A stretch of DNA of 64,000 bases from Lachnospiraceae bacterium (lineage in GTDB: Bacteria > Bacillota > Clostridia > Lachnospirales > Lachnospiraceae), in assembly GCA_016294075.1 (NCBI GenBank), contig JAEDCQ010000002.1, positions 310,001 to 374,000 of the forward strand, in the 5' to 3' direction. Shown here one piece after another: positions 18,222 through 27,230 of this stretch (the stretch's first letter is position 1; every line of letters begins with the position of its first letter). A program made the position numbers and the translations under genes. Below the pieces are notes generated by a model. That model was not told where the DNA came from. It saw nothing but the letters and a program-made list of their open reading frames with translations, and did not search any database.

Positions 18222-19969
18222 GAACAAAAAATACATATGTAAGATTTATAGTGAAGAATTGGTATTGGTTATTTGTCGGCGGACTTTTATTTCTACAGGC
18301 GGCTGTTTTTCTTTTCTTTCGGAAGAAGAGTTATATTGCCGTGCACGATAATCTGGATTTGTTTGTGGCTCATTTGCAGATTTTAAAGAATACGGATACC
18401 TTTTTTGCCCATAATGTATCGTTACCGATATTGGGAGGCGTCAGCCGCGATACTTTCGGCTCCGAATTTTCCTTATATAATATACTTTACTTCCTTTTGC
18501 CGAATTTTGCCGCATATATGACAGGCTATGCATTAAAAATAGGAATCGGTATTTTTTCATTTATTCTTCTGGCAAAGGATGTTTATGGAGAAAAATATGC
18601 TTCTTATCGTCCGCTTGTATGGATTCTTGCAACGGCATTCGGCTTGATTCCCGTTTTTCCGGCATACGGAATTGCTTTTACATCCGTACCTCTTATTGTG
18701 TATTTGCTTAGAAAGATATACAGACAGCCAAACAAAAGGCTTTATCTGGGCGTATTTTTGTATCCGCTGATATCTTATTTTTCGTATTTTGGATTTTTTA
18801 TTCTTGCATATATAGTCTGTGCGGTTATTATTTTGTGGATAAAGGACAAGCGTTTTCCTAAAGGAATTGCGCTTTCCTGTCCGGTTCTGGCACTTGGTTA
18901 TATTGTCTTTGAGTATCGTTTGTTTAAAGAAATGCTTTTTAGTGATGCGATTACCATTAGAAGTACAATGGTAAACAATGATTTTACGTTGGCAGAAAAC
19001 ATAAAATCAGTGTTTGATGTATTCTGCAAGACCATTTTTCATGCACAGGATTCGCATTTTTATCTGGTGCTGCCTGTCTGCGTAATTGGCCTTATTATCA
19101 TCAACATTGGCTATATCAGGAGAAAAGAAGAGGAAAAATTGCTTACGGATTCCTGTAATCTGACATTTCTTTTCCTGATTTTTAACTGCATTGTATATGG
19201 TTTATATGACTGGAAAGCATTTCGCACGCTGATTGAAACCATGATACCTCCGCTTACCGGATTTCAGTTTAACAGAACTCTGTATTTTAATACATTTCTA
19301 TGGTATGCGCTTTTATTCTTACTGATGAAACGGTTATATGATACCGGAAAAAAGAAATGGAAATATCTTGCAAATACTATTGTAGCGGTAGCAGCATGTA
19401 TTGTCATGTTTATGCCTCAGATGTATAACGATTTCTATCATACCTGTTATTATCATGCATATTCTGTTTTGAAACATACGCAGGTAAAGGATTTAAATTA
19501 CGAAGAATATTATTCAAAAGAATTGTTTACGAAGATAAAAGAAGATATCGGATATGACGGGGAGTGGTCAGCCGCGTATGGCATGAATCCTGCCATTTTG
19601 CAGTATAACGGCATTGCAACCTTAGACGGATATCTTGGGCTGTATTCGCAGGAGTATAAGGAAAACTTCCGCAAGGTAATTGCGCCTGCACTTAAAACAG
19701 CAGAAGGCAGCCGGATTTATTTTGATGATTGGGGTGCCCGCGCATATCTGTTTTCCGCTTCGGATGAAAACACGTATGTACCTTATCGCGAGCTTAACCT
19801 ACAGGACAATCGTCTTGTAATAGATGTAAATGCATATCAAATTCTGGGTGGGAAATATATCTTCTCCAGAGTTCCGATCGGTAATCAAAGTGAATTAGGG
19901 CTTTATTTGCGGGGAACCTATTCGGATGCTTCCTCGCCGTATACAATTTATTTATATGAAGTTCCGTGA
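18209..19969 (+). CDS. large polytopic membrane protein (DUF6044/YfhO-like, possibly GT-C fold)
   Basis: A 586-residue protein with about ten hydrophobic segments between residues 14 and 410, followed by a soluble domain of about 170 residues. The early IAVHDNLDLFVAHLQILKN segment, with acidic residues after the first helix, and the overall plan recall YfhO-like and DUF6044 membrane proteins, which are thought to be GT-C glycosyltransferases using lipid-linked sugars. I recognise this by general pattern only. The start overlaps the upstream lipoprotein gene by 13 bases, so the two are probably made together. It precedes a radical SAM gene. Confidence 0.72.
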   Translation: MEGLRTKNTYVRFIVKNWYWLFVGGLLFLQAAVFLFFRKKSYIAVHDNLDLFVAHLQILKNTDTFFAHNVSLPILGGVSRDTFGSEFSLYNILYFLLPNFAAYMTGYALKIGIGIFSFILLAKDVYGEKYASYRPLVWILATAFGLIPVFPAYGIAFTSVPLIVYLLRKIYRQPNKRLYLGVFLYPLISYFSYFGFFILAYIVCAVIILWIKDKRFPKGIALSCPVLALGYIVFEYRLFKEMLFSDAITIRSTMVNNDFTLAENIKSVFDVFCKTIFHAQDSHFYLVLPVCVIGLIIINIGYIRRKEEEKLLTDSCNLTFLFLIFNCIVYGLYDWKAFRTLIETMIPPLTGFQFNRTLYFNTFLWYALLFLLMKRLYDTGKKKWKYLANTIVAVAACIVMFMPQMYNDFYHTCYYHAYSVLKHTQVKDLNYEEYYSKELFTKIKEDIGYDGEWSAAYGMNPAILQYNGIATLDGYLGLYSQEYKENFRKVIAPALKTAEGSRIYFDDWGARAYLFSASDENTYVPYRELNLQDNRLVIDVNAYQILGGKYIFSRVPIGNQSELGLYLRGTYSDASSPYTIYLYEVP

Positions 19970-20039
19970 CGCTGCATTTAATGACATTTATACGAAGTTT
20001 GTAGTGTTCATGACTGCCATGTGTTTACGGCTGCCTGCG

Positions 20040-20068
20040 TTGACAATAACAGATGGAGATGTTAAGAT
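20040..20068 (+). promoter_or_regulatory. putative sigma-A promoter for the radical SAM gene
   Basis: A perfect TTGACA (20040-20045) and TAAGAT (20063-20068) are 17 bases apart, 40 bases before the ATG at 20108. Confidence 0.55.
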
Positions 20069-20107
20069 GTCGGATAGGTCTTATACACAGAAAGAAGAGG
20101 GCAAAGC

Positions 20108-21097
20108 ATGTCAATTCGATATCATAATTTTATGGGTAGACTGGGCTGGGAAATGCAAAAGAGATTTCCGGGATTCTCTGCTGACAGTTATCTGAAATTA
20201 CAGTTTCTTACCAGAGGAAAATCACAGAAACGCTACATAGAATATTTTTTGAATAAAGAAGAGGTTCCGCAGCCGCTTGTTGTGAATCTTGAGACGATTA
20301 ACCGTTGCAACAGCACCTGCTCCTTTTGTACCGCAAATAAAAATGCGGAGAAACGCCCTTATAAGCGTATGGAGGACGAACTTTTTTACAAAATAATAGA
20401 TCAGTTACATGATTGGGGATATAAGGGGCACCTGACATTATACGGTAATAATGAGCCGTGGCTGGATACCCGTATTGTGGAATTACATAAATATTGCAGG
20501 GAGAAGCTGCCGGATTCCTTTATTTTCCTATCGACAAACGGACTTCTTCTGGATATCGATAAGGTAAAAGCGATTATTCCGTATGTGGATCAGTTGATTA
20601 TCAACAATTACTGCCGTGATATGAAGCTTCACGATAATATCAAAGAAATATATGAATATGCAAAATCCCATGAAGAAGAGTTTGCAAATGTGGAATTATT
20701 GATTCAGATGCGTTACATGGATGCGGTCTTAACCAACCGTGCGGGAAGTGCACCGAATAAACAGAATGCCACGAAGATTATCAAAGAAACCTGTCTGATG
20801 CCGTTTACGGATGTATTTATTTTCCCGGATGGAAGAATGGGAATCTGCTGTTGTGATAATTTTGAAGTGACAACGTTTGCGGATTTAAATCAAACTCCGT
20901 TAAAAGAAGCATGGAATAGTGACGAATACAAAAAGGTAAGACAGGCAATCCGTGACGGACGTCAGAATTATCCATTCTGTAAATACTGTGACTTTATTGA
21001 TGCCGGTCTGCGCATGGATACGGTAAACGATGTATTGGAAAACAGAGAAGCAAGACATGGTGCGCGTCAGTCTTTATTTTCCAGAAGAAGCAAATAA
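20108..21097 (+). CDS. radical SAM protein with SPASM-like C-terminal cysteine cluster
   Basis: A 329-residue enzyme. Seen: CX3CX2C at Cys67, Cys71 and Cys74 (NRCNSTCSFC), which binds the SAM-cleaving 4Fe-4S cluster, GHLTLYGNNEPWLD in the GGE-like position, and a C-terminal cysteine-rich part (CLMPFTDVFIFPDGRMGICC and FCKYCDF) like a SPASM domain holding extra clusters. SPASM enzymes modify peptides, proteins or small molecules such as aminoglycosides. No precursor peptide gene was found within 300 bases on either side, so a RiPP role is not supported. The start follows AAGAGGGC. The FAD oxidoreductase gene converges with it. Confidence 0.88.
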   Translation: MSIRYHNFMGRLGWEMQKRFPGFSADSYLKLQFLTRGKSQKRYIEYFLNKEEVPQPLVVNLETINRCNSTCSFCTANKNAEKRPYKRMEDELFYKIIDQLHDWGYKGHLTLYGNNEPWLDTRIVELHKYCREKLPDSFIFLSTNGLLLDIDKVKAIIPYVDQLIINNYCRDMKLHDNIKEIYEYAKSHEEEFANVELLIQMRYMDAVLTNRAGSAPNKQNATKIIKETCLMPFTDVFIFPDGRMGICCCDNFEVTTFADLNQTPLKEAWNSDEYKKVRQAIRDGRQNYPFCKYCDFIDAGLRMDTVNDVLENREARHGARQSLFSRRSK

Positions 21098-21137
21098 TCG
21101 AATAAAAGGAATGCACTGAATGATTCGGTGCAACAGT

Positions 21138-21174
21138 AAAGAAGACTGCTGCATTTCTGCGGCAGTCTTCTTTT
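21138..21174. terminator. bidirectional terminator between convergent genes
   Basis: AAAGAAGACTGC (21138-21149) pairs perfectly over 12 bases with GCAGTCTTCTTT (21162-21173). The + direction has the better T-run; the minus direction ends in TTT. Confidence 0.8.
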
Positions 21175-21197
21175 ATCAAACTCAATTTAATCAAAGC

Positions 21198-22772
21198 TTA
21201 ATCCACTTCATTTTCTTTGGCTTCCTCATGGTATTCCTTTTCGGTGTTGACACTCCAAATGTTGCTCTTGTCTTTGGAGCCGCTTAATATGTTCTTAACC
21301 GTCTCAAAGGAAGTAACCATGGAATGGTCAAGGTTGTTGTAGCGGTGCTGACCGTTTCGCCCGACACAATAAAGATTGTCAATTGATTTCAGATAATCTA
21401 CAAGTGTATCCATCTCTGCATAAGTATCAAAGTAAGCAGGATATGCTTTTTTAACCTTTTCCTCATGATAATCGATAACGATATCCTCGGATTCAATCAG
21501 GTTGATTGCAACCATTTCTTTGATTGCCATTTTGGCGAATTCATCTTCTGACATATTCCAGAAGTCATCGCCTTCGTTTACAAAATATTCCAGACCGACC
21601 CAGACGGTATTCTCAATATCCTTTACCATGTAAGGTGACCAATTGTTGTATATCTGGAACCTTCCCATTGCAACATTTCTGTCGTGGACATACACCCAGT
21701 TATCGGGTATGATATTGCCGATTGTTCGGCGGTTTGTCTTATTTTTAAGAGAAAGTCTCGGAACAAGAACGCCAAGTGTCAGGTAATCACGGTAAGGAAG
21801 TCCTGCTGCGATTCGCTTCGGCGTATCGGGAACGTCATTCATCCCGGCAATAAGGTCCTTAATCGGCATGGAAGAAATAATATAATCCCCATCCATCGTA
21901 TATTCCTGACCGTTCATTTCATAAGTAACACCGGTTAACAGGTTGTCATCGTTTTTATGTATTCTTGTTACTTTTGCATTTTTATAAATGATACCGCCGT
22001 GTTTTGTGATTTCTTCTGCGGTTACATCCCAAAGCTGCCCCGGTCCCAATTTCGGATATTTGAATTCTTCAATCAAAGAGGTTTCCACTTTACGGTTCTT
22101 TTTACCGGGTAAAAGCTTGCCGAACATATCCTTTAAAATTGCCATAACGGAAAGTCCTTTGGCACGCTGTGCACCCCAGCTTGGATCAATTTCACTCGGA
22201 TGGCGTCCCCAGAGGTTTGCCGTATAATGCTCAAAGAACATGGAATAGAGTTTTTTTCCGAAACGATTGATATAAAAATCCTCTAATGATTTTTCTTCCC
22301 GTTTATGAATGACGGAAGCAAGATAACTGAAAAAAACATGGATGTCGGTTAAAAGTCCCATATTTTTAAAGGTTTCCCATTTCAAGGAAATCGGATAATC
22401 AAAAAACTTCTGGTTAAAGAAGATACGGGATACACGAGGCCGTTTTAACATAACATGATCCTCTTTTTCCGGATCGGGACCGTTTTCGGTAAGAGATACG
22501 TTGCGCTCTAATTGAATATCGTCATAAGCCGGAGCACCCTGCATCGGAAGCATATTGTCCCACCATGTATTCACCTCAGGTATCTTGGAAAAGAAGCGGT
22601 GACCGCCCATATCCATTCGGTTTCCTTTATAACTAACTGTTTTGGAGATACCACCGAAGCAATCACTTTCTTCAAAAACAATTACTTCCATATCCTCTGA
22701 TTTGGTAATTAACTCATACGCGGCGGTAAGTCCGGCAGGACCGGCACCGATAATGAGAGCTTTTTTCGCCAT
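21198..22772 (-). CDS. FAD-dependent oxidoreductase (UDP-galactopyranose mutase / amine-oxidase superfamily)
   Basis: A 524-residue flavoprotein. Seen: N-terminal dinucleotide-binding motif KKALIIGAGPAGLTAAYELI, then ESDCFGGISKTVSYKGNRMDMGGHRFFSK, and the C-terminal YCVGRNGQHRYNNLDHSMVTS that closes the FAD site. This layout is that of the UDP-galactopyranose-mutase-like and protoporphyrinogen-oxidase-like NAD(P)/FAD proteins found in polysaccharide gene sets. I chose the ATG at 22772 because AAGGA stands about 9 bases before it; the upstream GTG at 22790 is part of that site. The substrate is unknown, with a sugar nucleotide or isoprenoid both possible. Confidence 0.87.
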   Translation of the reverse strand: MAKKALIIGAGPAGLTAAYELITKSEDMEVIVFEESDCFGGISKTVSYKGNRMDMGGHRFFSKIPEVNTWWDNMLPMQGAPAYDDIQLERNVSLTENGPDPEKEDHVMLKRPRVSRIFFNQKFFDYPISLKWETFKNMGLLTDIHVFFSYLASVIHKREEKSLEDFYINRFGKKLYSMFFEHYTANLWGRHPSEIDPSWGAQRAKGLSVMAILKDMFGKLLPGKKNRKVETSLIEEFKYPKLGPGQLWDVTAEEITKHGGIIYKNAKVTRIHKNDDNLLTGVTYEMNGQEYTMDGDYIISSMPIKDLIAGMNDVPDTPKRIAAGLPYRDYLTLGVLVPRLSLKNKTNRRTIGNIIPDNWVYVHDRNVAMGRFQIYNNWSPYMVKDIENTVWVGLEYFVNEGDDFWNMSEDEFAKMAIKEMVAINLIESEDIVIDYHEEKVKKAYPAYFDTYAEMDTLVDYLKSIDNLYCVGRNGQHRYNNLDHSMVTSFETVKNILSGSKDKSNIWSVNTEKEYHEEAKENEVD

Positions 22773-22838
22773 GTTTTTGTTTCCTTTCACTATTTTACTT
22801 AGAATGACAAAAATCTGATAATAATTTCACATTTCATC

Positions 22839-22868
22839 AGTTTATCATAGTTTCCGCTCTTTGTCCAA
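22839..22868 (-). promoter_or_regulatory. putative promoter for the FAD oxidoreductase gene
   Basis: On the minus strand, TTGGAC (22863-22868) and TAAACT (22839-22844) are 18 bases apart, about 67 bases before the ATG. Confidence 0.4.
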
Positions 22869-22916
22869 TAAGGCTGCCTGAGAAAATGCATAATGGAATC
22901 ATAGGGAATGAGCTTG

Positions 22917-22945
22917 TTGACGTTTTATAATAAGTATGCTACCAT
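22917..22945 (+). promoter_or_regulatory. putative promoter for the PTS IIC-type gene and ECF operon
   Basis: TTGACG (22917-22922) and TACCAT (22940-22945) are 17 bases apart, 73 bases before the start at 23018. The divergent 245-base gap shows no recognisable riboswitch. Confidence 0.45.
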
Positions 22946-23017
22946 TTCCACTGACAAGACAATTGTTAAACAACTAACTTTACAGGGAAAGACATGATTG
23001 TCTGCATGGAGGAAGAT

Positions 23018-24076
23018 ATGAAAAAAATTATGAAAGAAATTTTTATTGATGGTTTAAGCGGGATGGCAAGCGGTTTGTTTGCCACATTGATTATCGGAAC
23101 GATAATCGTACAAATCGGGAATCTGATACCCGGAGCAGTAGGACAATATCTTATTATGATGGGAAAGGTTGCTTCTGCTTTGACAGGTGCGGGAATCGGA
23201 GTCGGTGTTGCACTTCGATTAAAATCAAGTCCGCTTGTGATTGTATCGGCAGCAACAGCAGGAATGACAAGTGCGTTCGCTTCTAAAATCATAGCCGGTA
23301 CCGTTTTAGTTGACGGTGTTATGCAGTTTGCGGGACCGGGGGAACCGCTGGGTGCGTTTATCGGTGCCATGATTTGCGTTTATATGGGCCGATTGGTAAG
23401 CGGTAAGACAAAAGTAGATATTCTGATTACTCCGTTTGTATGTATCGTATCCGGAAGTGCAGTCGGATTATTAATCGGACCGACTATTTCAAGCTTTATG
23501 GCATGGCTTGGTTCTTTGATTAATTGGGGAACGGAGCAGGCACCTTTTATCATGGGTATTGTAGTATCTGTATTAATGGGTATTATCCTGACACTTCCAA
23601 TCAGCTCTGCCGCTTTAGGTATTATTCTTGGGCTTAACGGACTTGCAGCAGGCGCAGCAACAGTAGGCTGCTGTGCCAATATGGTTGGGTTTGCGGTGGC
23701 ATCTTATCGTGAAAATAAGATGAATGGTCTTTTGGCGCAGGGCTTGGGGACAAGCATGCTTCAAATCGGAAATATTGTGAAAAAGCCGGTAATCTGGCTT
23801 CCTGCCATTATTACAAGTGCGATTTTGGGACCGGTTTCCACACTTGTTTTCAAAATGACAAATAATGCAACGGGTTCCGGAATGGGAACGGCCGGACTTG
23901 TCGGTCAGATTAATACTTATCAGGATATGGTTTCCCAGGGAGCGGAGCCTGCTATGGTTTTAATAAAAATATTGGTTCTGCAGATTGTTCTGCCGGCACT
24001 GCTTGCCTTCGTCATTTCAGAATTTATGAGAAAAAAAGGAATTATATCTACCAATGATATGAAATTGGATGTATAA
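23018..24076 (+). CDS. PTS IIC-like membrane protein (PTS_EIIC_2 family)
   Basis: A 352-residue, highly hydrophobic, Gly/Ala-rich membrane protein with about nine helices. It resembles the PTS_EIIC_2 family, stand-alone IIC-like proteins without linked IIA or IIB domains; none is encoded nearby. Seen: GLSGMASGLFATLIIGTI, GAFIGAMICVYMGRLVSGKT, LPISSAALGIILGLNGLAAG and GTAGLVGQINTYQDMVSQGA. I chose the ATG at 23018 because GGAGG lies 5 bases before it; the ATG at 22994 is in frame but poorly served. The gene ends 31 bases before an ECF S component, suggesting one operon. The transported compound is unknown, and phosphorylation-coupled transport is doubtful without IIA/IIB. Confidence 0.8.
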   Translation: MKKIMKEIFIDGLSGMASGLFATLIIGTIIVQIGNLIPGAVGQYLIMMGKVASALTGAGIGVGVALRLKSSPLVIVSAATAGMTSAFASKIIAGTVLVDGVMQFAGPGEPLGAFIGAMICVYMGRLVSGKTKVDILITPFVCIVSGSAVGLLIGPTISSFMAWLGSLINWGTEQAPFIMGIVVSVLMGIILTLPISSAALGIILGLNGLAAGAATVGCCANMVGFAVASYRENKMNGLLAQGLGTSMLQIGNIVKKPVIWLPAIITSAILGPVSTLVFKMTNNATGSGMGTAGLVGQINTYQDMVSQGAEPAMVLIKILVLQIVLPALLAFVISEFMRKKGIISTNDMKLDV

Positions 24077-24107
24077 TAGAAAAAAATTAACATATGAGGA
24101 GGCAGTC

Positions 24108-24662
24108 ATGAAGACAAAATTTGGTATTAAAGAAGTAGTAGCTATTGGTATTGGTACAGCCCTTTTTGTTGTACTAACAAACGTGCAGGTGCCGTTTGGA
24201 ATCGTTCCTAACACAGCTTTACAGTCAAGAGTAGCGATTCTTACCTTTTTCTCAGCAGTATTTGGCCCTATTGTAGGTAGTGCAATCGGTTTAATCGGAC
24301 ATGCTTTGGGAGATGCGGTGTTCTACGGTGGCGTTTGGTGGAGCTGGGTATTCCCGGATGCAATTTATGGTATTGTTCTTGGTTTATTTGCTCACAAATA
24401 TGCAATCAAAGAAGGCGGCTTTAACAAAAAAGCCATTATTTTATTCAATGTCGTTCAGATTGTTGCAAATGCGGTTGCATGGATTTTAGCAGCACCTGTG
24501 CTTGATATCTTAATTTATGCAGAGCCTGCAAATAAAGTATTTACACAGGGTGCATTGGCATTTATCGGTAACATTGTTGTTGCTGGTGTACTTGGTACCA
24601 TTCTTGCAGCAGCTTATTCTGCAATCAATGCGAAATCCTCAAGCTTAACGAAAGAGGAATAA
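24108..24662 (+). CDS. ECF transporter S component (UPF0397 family)
   Basis: A 184-residue integral membrane substrate-binding subunit. Seen: KEVVAIGIGTALFVVLTN, the family block FFSAVFGPIVGSAIGLIGHA followed by GDAVFYGGVWWSWVFPDAIY, and about five to six helices. Members are often labelled riboflavin-type, but the ligand of this family is not settled. The ATG at 24108 was chosen because GAGGAGG stands 5 bases before it; the longer upstream frame overlaps the previous gene. It is followed by the fused ATPase and T subunit genes of the same transporter, so the system is complete. Confidence 0.88.
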   Translation: MKTKFGIKEVVAIGIGTALFVVLTNVQVPFGIVPNTALQSRVAILTFFSAVFGPIVGSAIGLIGHALGDAVFYGGVWWSWVFPDAIYGIVLGLFAHKYAIKEGGFNKKAIILFNVVQIVANAVAWILAAPVLDILIYAEPANKVFTQGALAFIGNIVVAGVLGTILAAAYSAINAKSSSLTKEE

Positions 24663-24669
24663 TTTTTAC

Positions 24670-26391
24670 ATGACTCCGATTATAGAATTTAAGAATTATA
24701 CATTTAAATATCGGGCACAAGCCGAACCGACTCTTCTGGATATTAATCTTAAGATTTATCCGGGAGAGAAGGTTCTTATCGTGGGACCGTCCGGGTCGGG
24801 CAAGTCTACTCTTGCTCATTGTATCAATGGACTGGTTCCATTTTCTTATGCCGGTGAAAGCAGCGGGACATTAACAGTAAAGGACTTAAACCCGACCAAA
24901 ACAGGGATTTTTGGCATGTCAAAGGTAGTCGGAACCGTTTTACAGGATACGGACGGACAATTTATCGGGCTCACGGTCGGTGAGGATATTGCGTTTGCCT
25001 TGGAAAATGATAACGTAGAGCAAAGCGAAATGTTTACCCGCGTAGATGATGTGGCAAAAGAGGTAGATGTAAAGAGCTTATTAAAACAGGCTCCGAGCGA
25101 ACTGTCGGGCGGACAGAAACAGAGAGTATCGATGGCGGGCGTTATGGTAGATGATGTGGACATTTTACTGTTTGACGAGCCTCTTGCCAATCTGGACCCG
25201 GCAACCGGAAAGCGTGCTATTGCCCTGATAGATGAGATTCAGAAGAAAAATAATACTACAGTTATCATAATTGAGCATCGTCTTGAGGATGCGTTGTATA
25301 GAGAAGCAGACCGTGTGATTGTTTTTGCAGAAGGCAGAATTATTGCGGATGCAGCACCGGATGAGCTGATGACAATGGATGTTTTGGAAAAAGAAGGAAT
25401 TCGGGAGCCGTTGTATTTAGCGGCGATGAAGCATGCGGGATGTGAAATTCTAAAGGATACACACCCTGCAATGATAGAGAGGCTGGATGCTAATCCTTAT
25501 AAAGAAAAAGTGCAAGGCTGGTTTGAAAAGGTAGAATTGCCGGTGAGGGAGCTTAGAGACCATGCCCTTCTTGAAATTAAAAATCTTGATTTTTCTTATG
25601 ATGCAGGGAAACCGATTTTAAAAAATATCAACTTTACCCTATATGAAGGTGAAATGGTGAGCATTGTCGGAAAAAACGGCGCCGGAAAAACGACGTTATC
25701 CAATATCATCTGTGGATTTTATCAGCCGGGCAGGGGGGAAATTCTTTACGATGGAGAAGACCTCACAAAGTATTCCGTAAAAGAACGCGGTGAAAAAATC
25801 GGTCTTGTTATGCAGAATCCGAATCAGATGATCAGTAAACCGATGATTTTTGATGAGGTGGCATTGGGACTGAGAGTGCGCGGTGCTGCAGAGGATGAAA
25901 TAAAGGAACGCGTAAATGAAAGTTTAAAGATTTGCGGGCTTTATCCGATGCGCAACTGGCCCGTATCGGCACTCAGCTTTGGACAGAAAAAACGTGTAAC
26001 GATTGCTTCCATTCTTGTTATGAATCCAAAGCTGATTATTTTGGATGAGCCGACGGCAGGACAGGATTACAGACATTACACGGAAATTATGGAATTTCTG
26101 CGTAAACTGAATCGCGAGCAGGGAATTACGATTGTAATGATTACACATGATATGCATCTGATGTTAGAATATACGGACCGGGCAATTGTTATTGCGGACG
26201 GCGAACTTTTAGCGGATGATACTCCTGCAAAAATACTGACAAATGAAGAAATTGCCGACAGGGCATATCTGAAAAAAACTTCCCTTTATGATCTTGCGGT
26301 AAAATGCGGTATCGGGGATGCATCTGCATTTGCAGAATGCTTTATTCACTATGAAAGAGAAACGAAAAGAAAAGAGAGCGGTGGAAATTAA
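24670..26391 (+). CDS. ECF transporter ATPase with two fused ABC domains (EcfA-EcfA')
   Basis: A 573-residue double ATPase powering the ECF transporter at the inner membrane face. Domain 1: Walker A GPSGSGKS (39-46), signature LSGGQKQR, Walker B LLFDEP. Domain 2 (from about residue 300): Walker A GKNGAGKT near 334, signature LSFGQKKR, Walker B LIILDEP. Fusion of both ATPases in one chain is known for the YkoD-like group. The start lies 7 bases after the S-component stop, and the stop overlaps the T-component start (ATGG/TAATG), so all three genes are translationally linked. Confidence 0.94.
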   Translation: MTPIIEFKNYTFKYRAQAEPTLLDINLKIYPGEKVLIVGPSGSGKSTLAHCINGLVPFSYAGESSGTLTVKDLNPTKTGIFGMSKVVGTVLQDTDGQFIGLTVGEDIAFALENDNVEQSEMFTRVDDVAKEVDVKSLLKQAPSELSGGQKQRVSMAGVMVDDVDILLFDEPLANLDPATGKRAIALIDEIQKKNNTTVIIIEHRLEDALYREADRVIVFAEGRIIADAAPDELMTMDVLEKEGIREPLYLAAMKHAGCEILKDTHPAMIERLDANPYKEKVQGWFEKVELPVRELRDHALLEIKNLDFSYDAGKPILKNINFTLYEGEMVSIVGKNGAGKTTLSNIICGFYQPGRGEILYDGEDLTKYSVKERGEKIGLVMQNPNQMISKPMIFDEVALGLRVRGAAEDEIKERVNESLKICGLYPMRNWPVSALSFGQKKRVTIASILVMNPKLIILDEPTAGQDYRHYTEIMEFLRKLNREQGITIVMITHDMHLMLEYTDRAIVIADGELLADDTPAKILTNEEIADRAYLKKTSLYDLAVKCGIGDASAFAECFIHYERETKRKESGGN

Positions 26392-27218
26392 TGGCAAGAA
26401 TTCTGACCTACGCGGAAAAAGATACTTGGATTCACAGACTGAGCGGCGTGACGAAGCTTTTGTTTTTTGTATGCTGGTCAGTTGTGGGAATGCTGACTTA
26501 TGATACAAGAGTTTTATTTATTATGTTTATATGCAGTCTGATTATTTTTAAAACATCTAAAACGGACTGGCAGCAGGTAGGAACGGTTTTTATGTTTATT
26601 ATGCTGTTTTTAGCCTTAAATCTGGTAACTATCTTTGCGTTTTCTCCGCTAGAGGGTGTGAAAATATATGGGACTCGGACGGAACTGTTTACCATTGTCG
26701 GAAGATATGTTGTAACAAAGGAGCAGTTGTTTTACGAGTTTAACGTAATGCTGAAATACTTTACGGTTATTCCGATGGTGCTTATGTTTATTGTAACAAC
26801 AAATCCAAGCGAATTTGCAGCAAGTCTGTCTTATCTCGGTGTAAATTATAAGGTGGGATATTCTCTTGCGATTGCACTGCGTTATATTCCCGATGTGCAA
26901 AGTGATTTTACAAAAATAAAGCATGCACAGGAAGCAAGAGGAATTGAGATGTCTTCCAAGGCATCCTTCTTTGAACGTATAAAACGTCTCAGTAGTATTA
27001 TTTTTCCTCTGCTTTTTTCCAGTATGGATCGAATTGATGTGGTAAGCAATGCAATGGAGCTTAGAGGATTTGGAAAAGACAAAAAACGTACATGGTATTC
27101 CGGTCATCCGTTAGGACGAAATGATTATCTGACACTTGCGTTTTTGCTGATTTTTATGATTACAGCGTTATATATAACTTTTAGGGACGGAAGCAGATTT
27201 TATAATCCGTTTTTGTAA
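26391..27218 (+). CDS. ecfT: ECF transporter transmembrane T component
   Basis: A 275-residue membrane scaffold that couples the ATPases to the S component. Seen: several hydrophobic helices (LLFFVCWSVVGMLTY, VGTVFMFIMLFLALNLVTIF) and the two cytoplasmic coupling motifs with Ala-Arg-Gly, AQEARGIEM near residue 183 and AMELRGFGKD near residue 222. The start codon shares one base with the preceding stop. It is the last of the three transporter genes and is followed 12 bases later by a C-S lyase gene. Confidence 0.92.
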   Translation: MARILTYAEKDTWIHRLSGVTKLLFFVCWSVVGMLTYDTRVLFIMFICSLIIFKTSKTDWQQVGTVFMFIMLFLALNLVTIFAFSPLEGVKIYGTRTELFTIVGRYVVTKEQLFYEFNVMLKYFTVIPMVLMFIVTTNPSEFAASLSYLGVNYKVGYSLAIALRYIPDVQSDFTKIKHAQEARGIEMSSKASFFERIKRLSSIIFPLLFSSMDRIDVVSNAMELRGFGKDKKRTWYSGHPLGRNDYLTLAFLLIFMITALYITFRDGSRFYNPFL

Positions 27219-27230
27219 AGAGGAACTACA

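Noticed and set aside
20108..21097. RiPP cluster around the radical SAM/SPASM gene
   Set aside because: No small precursor ORF with a ribosome site, peptidase or exporter is adjacent; the short frame at 19926-20195 overlaps two genes and has no signal.
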